This document shows, in pieces, positions 58,241 through 64,000 of a stretch of 64,000 bases of DNA; positions within the stretch are counted from its first letter, which is position 1, and each line of letters opens with the position of its first letter. The stretch comes from Nordella sp. HKS 07 (lineage in GTDB: Bacteria; Pseudomonadota; Alphaproteobacteria; Rhizobiales; Aestuariivirgaceae): contig NZ_CP049258.1 in NCBI RefSeq assembly GCF_011046735.1, forward strand, positions 6,218,001 through 6,282,000. The letters run 5' to 3'. A model generated the notes under the pieces. The model saw nothing but the letters and a program-made list of their open reading frames with translations. It was not told the DNA's origin and did not search any database. The translations under genes and the position numbers were made by a program.

Positions 58241-59141
58241 ATGGATCTACATCACATTCGCTATTTTCTCGCCGTCTGCGAGACGCTTAATTTCACTCGC
58301 GCCGCGGAGGCCTGCAATGTCACCCAACCGGCCCTCAGCCGCGCTGTCCAACAGCTTGAGGAGGAAATCGGCGGGCAACTGTTTCGCCGCGAACGCAATT
58401 TTACCCATCTAACCGACCTGGGGATGCTGATGCGCCCACGCCTGCAACAGATCCTTGAGACGGTGGGCGAGGTAAAACGCGAGGTCCGGCAGTTTCTCAC
58501 TCTCGAAAATGCGCAGATCAGACTTGGCATCATGTGCACCGTGGGTCCGACCCGATTTACAGGTCTGCTGGCCGATTTCCGCATGCGCTATCCCGGTGTC
58601 TCACTGGAGCTCATCGAAGGTATGCCGGCGGCGCTTGCGTGTAAGCTCGAACGTGGCGAGATCGACATAGCAGTAATGGCATCGGCCGACGGTTATCCCG
58701 AGCGTCTCGACCTCGAACTACTCTATCGCGAGCGCTTCCTCCTCGCCTGCCCCCCCCGGCCATCGCTTTACCCACATGAAGGCGGTGCGCATGCCGGAAG
58801 TTAATGGTGAGAACTATCTGCTTCGTCTCAATTGCGAGTATCAGAACAATATCGACGATCTCATTCGCCAATCGGGGGGCGACGTCAATGTCTGTTACCA
58901 GAGTGAACGGGAGGATTGGATCCAGAACATGGTGGCGGGCGGCCTCGGCATCTGTTTCATCCCCGAATTCAGCGCCGTGATCCCCGGCCTCGAATTGCGC
59001 CCCGTAATCGAGCCCGACGTATGGCGCGAGATCAATCTGGTCATCATGTCCGGCCGGCGCATGTCACCTGCACTGATGAGCTTCATCAAGGCGGTTCGCG
59101 AGTATCCCTGGCCGGCGAGCCGTTTCGATCTAGCGGTCTAA
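58241..59141 (+). pseudogene. LysR family regulator, frameshifted in this sequence
   Basis: The N-terminal part (helix-turn-helix NFTRAAEACNVTQPALSRAV and the first half of the effector domain, to about residue 172) is in one frame. The C-terminal part (LNCEYQNNIDDLIRQSGGDV to the end) is in another. The break lies in the C-run at 58750-58757, where one C too many replaces CPPGHRFTHMKAV with CPPRPSLY. With it removed the gene encodes about 299 residues. It is divergent from bdhA and is probably its regulator. A close paralogue starts 146 bases downstream. Either a sequencing error or a recent inactivation. Confidence 0.85.
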
Positions 59142-59287
59142 CGGCAATGGCAAGCAATCAATACCTCCCCGCGGAGGCCACAAGACCGTTGGTTATGGAG
59201 TTTTGCGCCTCCATTTCGAAAAGAACCTGTCGGATCCTTAACGAAACAACGTCAAATCTGACCTGTTCATGACAAGGTAAGGCCGTT

Positions 59288-60220
59288 ATGATTGGAACCC
59301 TAATATCGGGGTCATTCTTGGATATACATCACGTCCGATATTTTCTCGCTGTGTGCGAGACGTTGAACTTCACGCGGGCAGCGGAGAAGTGCAATGTCAC
59401 TCAGCCGGCGCTGAGCCGCGCCATTCAGCAACTCGAGGAAGAGGTCGGCGGCCTGCTTTTCCGCCGCGAGCGCAACCTGACGCATGTTACTGATCTCGGC
59501 CTTCTTATGAAGCCACGTCTGCAGCAAATCCTGGACGGCCTTACCGAGGTCAAACGTGATGCACGGCGATTCCTGACTCTCGAGGACGCCAATGTGACGC
59601 TCGGCATCATGTGCACGATCGGACCTCGCCGTTTGACCGGACTTGTCGCGGAATTTGGCCGGAAGTTTCCTGGCGTGTCGCTCAAACTCGTCGAAGGCAT
59701 CGCCAAGGAGCTTGCTACCAAGATCGAGAAAGGCGAGATCGACGTCGCCATCATGGCCAATCCGGATGGCTTCTCTGACCGCATCGAGGCCCACAGCCTC
59801 TATGGCGAGCGTTTCGTGATCGCGTTTCCCGAACAGCATCGTTTCGCCGCCATGAATGGCATCCCGATGCGCGAGATTCATGGCGAAAGCTATTTGCGCC
59901 GAATAAATTGCGAGTATCGCGACACGTTGTCCAAGATTGCCGATGAATGCCATGCCGACGCGCCCCTTGTCTTTGCCAGCGAGCGTGAGGACTGGATCCA
60001 GAATATGGTGGCAGGCGGCCTTGGAATCTGCATTATACCCGAATTCAGCGCTGTCATTCCGGGCATCCAGCTGCGCCCCCTGATCGACCCGGAAGTGTCG
60101 CGGGATGTCAGCCTCATCTGGATGGCGGGTCGGCGGCACTCCCCGGCAGTCGCGGCACTCGTCAAGCTCGCCCGCGCGCATCCCTGGCCCGAGAGCCAGT
60201 TCACGTCCGTGACTGCATAG
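59288..60220 (+). CDS. LysR family transcriptional regulator (paralogue of the preceding gene)
   Basis: 310 residues. ATG 59288 has AAGG five bases before it; a TTG at 59318 (LDIHHVRYFL) would align exactly with the neighbour's start. Helix-turn-helix NFTRAAEKCNVTQPALSRAI and effector domain with LGIMCTIGPRRLTGLVAEFG and WIQNMVAGGLGICIIPEFSA. The last motif is shared almost unchanged with the upstream LysR, so the pair arose by tandem duplication. Downstream genes (cupin, MFS) may be its targets. Confidence 0.93.
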   Translation: MIGTLISGSFLDIHHVRYFLAVCETLNFTRAAEKCNVTQPALSRAIQQLEEEVGGLLFRRERNLTHVTDLGLLMKPRLQQILDGLTEVKRDARRFLTLEDANVTLGIMCTIGPRRLTGLVAEFGRKFPGVSLKLVEGIAKELATKIEKGEIDVAIMANPDGFSDRIEAHSLYGERFVIAFPEQHRFAAMNGIPMREIHGESYLRRINCEYRDTLSKIADECHADAPLVFASEREDWIQNMVAGGLGICIIPEFSAVIPGIQLRPLIDPEVSRDVSLIWMAGRRHSPAVAALVKLARAHPWPESQFTSVTA

Positions 60221-60234
60221 CATCCAGCTACAAT

Positions 60235-60345
60235 CCTCACCCTGAGGCGCGAGCGCAGCAAGTCTCGAAGGTATGCTTCACCACTCGTATTCTAACTTAG
60301 CGGATGCTTCGAGGTCCTGCTGCGCGGGGCACTCCTGAATGAGGG
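60235..60345. repeat. Degenerate long inverted repeat
   Basis: Left arm around ctgaggcgcgagcgcagcaa and right arm around ctgctgcgcggggcactcct are imperfectly complementary (shared CGCAGCA and CTCGAAG blocks). Repeats of this kind, with AGG...CGCAGC...TCGAAGCATC arms, are widespread in Rhizobiales genomes. Confidence 0.6.
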
Positions 60346-60474
60346 GATCGAGTATCATAAGATCAGGCTATCGAATCCAAACTCTTTCGGCATTTCAGCC
60401 TTACACCGGGCTTTGGCAGTCTCAGCGCTGGAGCTGCGCCTCCTCATGTCGCGCAGCAAACATGGAGACTGTTG

Positions 60475-60951
60475 ATGAAACTTAATCTGACCGTAAGCAT
60501 CGGTATTGCTGCTTTGGCATTTGCCACGGCGGCCAATTTCGCTCAGGCCGGGGAATGCCCGTCCGGCAAGATGAAGGATAACGCCGTAACTTCGGGCGAA
60601 ATGATGCCCAAGAAGGTAACCGACCAGGTTTTGGCATCGATCGACCTCACACCCAAGGGCGAAGCCTTCAAGGGCGAAACGCTACGCCTGCGCAAGCTTG
60701 TCATCCAGCCGGGTGGCGTCGTGCCCTGGCATGATCACAAGACCCGCCCCGCCAATATCTATGTCGTGTCGGGAACAGTGACCGAATATCGGAGCACTTG
60801 CGAGGTGCCTATCATTCACAAGGCCGGCGACACCGTCGCCGAGTTCGGTGACAAGCTGGCCCATTGGTGGAAGAACACCGGCAACAAGCCAGCCGTCCTG
60901 ATCTCCGCCGACATCTTCCACAGCGCCGATATGGATGCTCATATGATGTGA
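60475..60951 (+). CDS. Periplasmic cupin-domain protein
   Basis: 158 residues from ATG 60475 (GGAGA six bases upstream). Signal peptide KLNLTVSIGIAALAFATAAN ending ...FAQA. The double-stranded beta-helix has LVIQPGGVVPWHDHKTRPAN (His86, His88) with NIYVVSGTVTEYRS and a second motif PIIHKAGDTVAEFGDKLAHW, so a metal site is likely. Ends with a His/Met-containing tail (DIFHSADMDAHMM) that could bind metal. Function unknown. It is 98 bases upstream of the MFS gene on the same strand. Confidence 0.85.
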   Translation: MKLNLTVSIGIAALAFATAANFAQAGECPSGKMKDNAVTSGEMMPKKVTDQVLASIDLTPKGEAFKGETLRLRKLVIQPGGVVPWHDHKTRPANIYVVSGTVTEYRSTCEVPIIHKAGDTVAEFGDKLAHWWKNTGNKPAVLISADIFHSADMDAHMM

Positions 60952-61048
60952 AAACCGACCGGCCCATTTTTGAGCGACCTCGGGGCCGGGATTTCAATGC
61001 GTGGCACTCTTCACCGAGTGCCACGCCAATCTATTCACGGATACACCC

Positions 61049-62245
61049 ATGACAAGCGCCGTCGAGACCGCGCCGCGCATCGCTGCGCCGCCTGTTGCCA
61101 GGCTGATCGCCATTGGCGTCATCAGCTTTCTCACCTTGGTAGATCTCTTTGCGACACAAGCCATCCTACCCTCTCTCGCCGCTGCTTATCGCGTATCGCC
61201 GGGCCTCATGGGATCGGCCGTCAATCTGTGCACCATGGGCATGGCGATCTCGGGCCTTGGCGTCGCTCTGCTCAACCATCGAATCGGACGGCGTAAGGGC
61301 GTCGTCTTGAGTCTCGCCTTGTTGACCTTCCCCACCTTGCTCCTGGCGACGATGCCGACGCTCCCATGGTTCGCCGCCCTGCGCCTCGCGCAGGGCGTTT
61401 TCATGTCAGCCGCTTTCAGCCTGACGATCACCTACATAGCTGAAACTGCGAGTCCGCATCTCATATCGGCAGCTCTTGCCGCCTATGTTACCGGAAATGT
61501 CGCGAGCAACCTCTTCGGCCGGCTGATGTCGGCTGCCATCGCCGATCATTTGGGCCTTTCCGCGAACTTTCTGATCTTCGCCGGACTGAATCTCGCCGGT
61601 GCTACCTTGGCCTTTGTCCTGCTGAGCGGCGAGGCGATGTACCGGACTGGAACCACACAGGCAAATATTCTCGTCCTCTTCCGCCGACGCTCGCTGAATG
61701 CCACCTTCGCTATCGGCTTTCTCATCCTTTTCGTGTTCATCGGCACATTCACCTATGTGAACTTCCTGCTCACCAGACCGCCTCTCGACCTTTCGGCGAT
61801 GCAACTTGGTTTCGTCTATCTCATTTTCATCCCCTCGGTCATCATCACGCCGTTTGCCGGTTTTGCCAGCACCAGGCTGGGTGCCGGAACGGTCATCATC
61901 CTGTCGCTGCTGGTTGCCCTCCTGGGTTTGACTGCGTCACTTGTCCCCAATTTGACCTTCGTTCTCGGCGCGATGGCACTCCTTGCAGCCGGCACGTTCT
62001 TCGCCCAGGCGGCCGCGACCGGCTATGTCAGCCGCAGCGCTGGCGCGGCGCGCGGCTCGGCGGGTGGTGTCTACCTCGCTTCTTATTATTCAGGCGGGCT
62101 CGTCGGCAGTATTGTGATCGGGCAAGTGTTCGATCATTTCGGTTGGACGGCGGCCGTTATCGTCCTTGGCGCGGCACTCACCGCCGCATGTCTCTTGGCG
62201 GCTTTCATGACGGAAAACGATAGCGCGCCCGCATCGCAACGATAG
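61049..62245 (+). CDS. MFS transporter (YnfM-like efflux family)
   Basis: 398 residues from ATG 61049, 12 predicted membrane helices. VDLFATQAILPSLAAAYRVS near the N terminus and HRIGRRKGVVLSLALL for the MFS loop motif, RLAQGVFMSAAFSLTITYI and a second half without unusual insertions. Similar proteins export sugars, drugs or organic anions; no substrate can be inferred. An upstream reading to 61001 is possible but has no better ribosome-binding site. It lies between the cupin and DUF302 genes. Confidence 0.88.
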   Translation: MTSAVETAPRIAAPPVARLIAIGVISFLTLVDLFATQAILPSLAAAYRVSPGLMGSAVNLCTMGMAISGLGVALLNHRIGRRKGVVLSLALLTFPTLLLATMPTLPWFAALRLAQGVFMSAAFSLTITYIAETASPHLISAALAAYVTGNVASNLFGRLMSAAIADHLGLSANFLIFAGLNLAGATLAFVLLSGEAMYRTGTTQANILVLFRRRSLNATFAIGFLILFVFIGTFTYVNFLLTRPPLDLSAMQLGFVYLIFIPSVIITPFAGFASTRLGAGTVIILSLLVALLGLTASLVPNLTFVLGAMALLAAGTFFAQAAATGYVSRSAGAARGSAGGVYLASYYSGGLVGSIVIGQVFDHFGWTAAVIVLGAALTAACLLAAFMTENDSAPASQR

Positions 62246-62324
62246 CGAGACGGCATTTCAACGGACAGAGACCATTTGCGATGGTGAGGATCAAACCCGC
62301 GTAACTCAAAACAGGAGATCAAAA

Positions 62325-62786
62325 ATGTTGAATCGCCGCAGCCTCGCCGTCGCACTGGCGATATCCGCCCTTATTCCCATCCCAGCCCAGGCTGCGCAGA
62401 ATGGCATCGTCGAAGGGAAAAGCGCCTATTCCATGAGCGAGACCATCGACCGCCTTAAGAAGGATGTCGCCGCCAAGGGCATCACATTCTTCGCCGAGAT
62501 CGATCAGACGAAGCTGGCAGCCGATGCCGGAATCAAGCTTGGACCCTCAACGCTGCTGATCTTCGGCAATCCGGCGCTCGGTTCCCAGTTCATGACGTCA
62601 AACCCGCAAGCTGGCATCGATTGGCCGGTACGCCTGCTCGTCATCGAGGACAAGAACGGCCAAGTTTGGACGATCTACAACGACTTCGGCTACATCGCCC
62701 GACGGCATCATATCAGCAATCGCGCTGCTGCCTTCAAGATGGCCTCCGAAGTCATCGCATCTATCACATCGTCGGTCAAGAAATAG
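62325..62786 (+). CDS. Exported DUF302 domain protein
   Basis: 153 residues with AGGAG seven bases before the ATG. Signal peptide LNRRSLAVALAISALIPIPA then AQAAQ. The DUF302 pattern follows: YSMSETIDRLKKDVAAKGIT, FFAEIDQTKLAADAGI, LGPSTLLIFGNPALGSQFM, DWPVRLLVIEDKNGQVWTIY. Function of the family is unknown; such proteins are often found with metal or redox genes. Its last 11 bases overlap the convergent LysR gene. Confidence 0.9.
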   Translation: MLNRRSLAVALAISALIPIPAQAAQNGIVEGKSAYSMSETIDRLKKDVAAKGITFFAEIDQTKLAADAGIKLGPSTLLIFGNPALGSQFMTSNPQAGIDWPVRLLVIEDKNGQVWTIYNDFGYIARRHHISNRAAAFKMASEVIASITSSVKK

Positions 62787-63705
62787 ACTGATCCGCCGCC
62801 GTTTCGCTGGCCGCGATTGCCTTAGCGCCGAACCATTCCTTGCGCATGGCTTCGCGGACCAGTACGCCAAGCGCGGGCGAGTGCGCCTTTTCCGTCATCG
62901 TCACCAGGCTGACGACCCGCCAGAATTCGGGCTCAATCACCGGGAGCGCGATGACGCCGGGATGATTGACGCTGTGGCGGGGCATGAAGCCAAAGCCAAG
63001 CCCCGCGGCGATCATCGCCTGCGTCCATTCCTCGCTGTCGCTGAAGTAGGCGGGCGCTACAGTGACCCCTTGCGAGTGCAATATGCCGTCGGCATAGCCC
63101 GCAAATTCGCAGTGATTGCGATGGATATAGGCTTCGCCGCCGAGGTCCTTCACCCGCACCGCCGGTTGATTGGCGAAGCGATGGTTGGGATGGATGGCAA
63201 TCACCATCTGCTCCCGGAATAGGGGCAGAAGATGGAGTTCGGGTCCCGGCTCCCTGCCTGGCAGCGCACAAATGGCGGCATCGATCTCACCGGCCGTGAG
63301 GCGGCGTTCAAGCTCGAAGGAATTCGCGTCCGAGAGCATCATGTCGACCCCGGCATAGGCACGCGGCACCGCCATGATCAGTTCCGTGAATTGGTTCGGC
63401 GCTATGGTTGTCATGATGCCGAGCTTGAGCGTGTGCTTTTCCGCGCCCGCATGTTGCCGAGCCAATTTCAAGGTCGCGTCCGATTCTCGGGCAATTAGTT
63501 CGAGATAGGGGCGCACCATCCGGCCGAGCGGCGACAGATGGGTCAGCCGACGTTCGCGGTGAAACAGCGAGCCGCCGAATTCCTGCTCGAGAAGAATGAT
63601 CGCCCGGGACAGTGCCGGCTGCGACACGCTACATTTCTCGGCGGCGCGCGAGAAGTTGAGCTCCTCCGCGACCGCCAGAAAATAGCGTACCTGATGGAGC
63701 TCCAT
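62776..63705 (-). CDS. LysR family transcriptional regulator
   Basis: 309 residues. Helix-turn-helix NFSRAAEKCSVSQPALSRAI with a C-terminal effector-binding domain (LGIMTTIAPNQFTELI, WTQAMIAAGLGFGFMPRHS). It belongs to the same subgroup as the two LysR genes at 58241-60220 but is more distant. It converges on and overlaps the DUF302 gene by 11 bases, an arrangement open to antisense interference. Confidence 0.93.
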   Translation of the reverse strand: MELHQVRYFLAVAEELNFSRAAEKCSVSQPALSRAIILLEQEFGGSLFHRERRLTHLSPLGRMVRPYLELIARESDATLKLARQHAGAEKHTLKLGIMTTIAPNQFTELIMAVPRAYAGVDMMLSDANSFELERRLTAGEIDAAICALPGREPGPELHLLPLFREQMVIAIHPNHRFANQPAVRVKDLGGEAYIHRNHCEFAGYADGILHSQGVTVAPAYFSDSEEWTQAMIAAGLGFGFMPRHSVNHPGVIALPVIEPEFWRVVSLVTMTEKAHSPALGVLVREAMRKEWFGAKAIAASETAADQSIS

Positions 63706-64000
63706 CGCCGCCTCCCGACCGGGGCAACTAGCGTAGCAAGATCATCAAAATAATGTCCAGTCGGCATTGGCGCTGCCGGTGTCGCAGCCGCAGACTGCTG
63801 GCATCAGACATCTGGATAGTGTCATGAATAGACTTTTGTGGCTTTTCTGTCGTTGGTTTCACTCATTCGGACGAGTCGGATGAGGATCTTACCCACCTTA
63901 TCAAGGGTGCCGAAGACGGCGCTCGGTTGGGGATGGTCGGATGGTATTGAGCACCCGCCGGCGAGATCCTTGCGTAGTTCATATCTCTCGGCCCAATCCG
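63706..64000. other. Region upstream of the last LysR gene
   Basis: 295 bases to the window edge. No reading frame, repeat or RNA gene could be supported; a partner gene of the LysR may begin outside the window. Confidence 0.4.

Overview
The window is high-GC chromosomal DNA from an alphaproteobacterium, most likely of the order Hyphomicrobiales (Rhizobiales). Three things support this: the alphaproteobacterial str-S10-spc-alpha ribosomal gene order with secY-adk-rpsM-rpsK-rpoA-rplQ; the second tuf gene next to tRNA-Trp-secE-nusG-rplKAJL-rpoBC; and intergenic elements made of two adjacent palindromes, which look like the RIME repeats of rhizobia. The genus cannot be fixed from the sequence alone. 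No rRNA, prophage, CRISPR array or complete insertion sequence was seen.

Layout. 1-2679: 3' part of uvrA. 3143-8907: accessory and maintenance genes (SDR oxidoreductase, a divergent MBL-fold/TetR pair, rarA, a periplasmic HtrA-type protease and an Lrp/AsnC regulator), separated by stacked palindromic repeats. 9405-27989: one long minus-strand run of translation genes from a promoter near 27,975 (rpsL-rpsG-fusA-tuf-rpsJ-rplC...rpsM-rpsK-rpoA-rplQ) to a rho-independent terminator at 9405-9433, with adk and secY inside. 28287-32788: plus-strand metabolic genes (VOC protein, class III aminotransferase, TauE-type permease, AraC regulator, HAD hydrolase), ended by a bidirectional terminator shared with rpoC. 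32866-46369: a second minus-strand information-processing run, tRNA-Tyr-tRNA-Gly-tuf-tRNA-Trp-secE-nusG-rplK-rplA-rplJ-rplL-rpoB-rpoC. 46441-49855: rlmB, an Fsr-type MFS transporter, tRNA-Thr and an exported HAD protein. 50109-55912: a compact minus-strand operon with a bufferin-type metal-binding RiPP precursor (DUF2282), its MNIO maturase (DUF692), the partner protein (DUF2063) and a DoxX membrane protein, followed without a gap by a type II NADH dehydrogenase and a membrane-bound class III cyclase. 56187-63705: 3-hydroxybutyrate dehydrogenase with a patatin-like protein, three related LysR regulators, a periplasmic cupin, an MFS transporter and a DUF302 protein.

Main points. (1) The six-gene bufferin-NDH-2-cyclase operon is the best candidate for an under-described system: it joins a modified copper/metal-buffering peptide to respiratory-chain and second-messenger genes. 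(2) The dispersed palindromes keep parts of their sequence constant but exchange whole stem arms with compensating changes, and they supply the stop codons of three neighbouring genes. (3) Four genes (rplO, rpoC, the patatin gene and one lysR) each carry a single-base frameshift. Two of these genes are essential and two of the shifts lie in homopolymers, so residual sequencing error is the likeliest cause; literal gene calls there should be treated with care.
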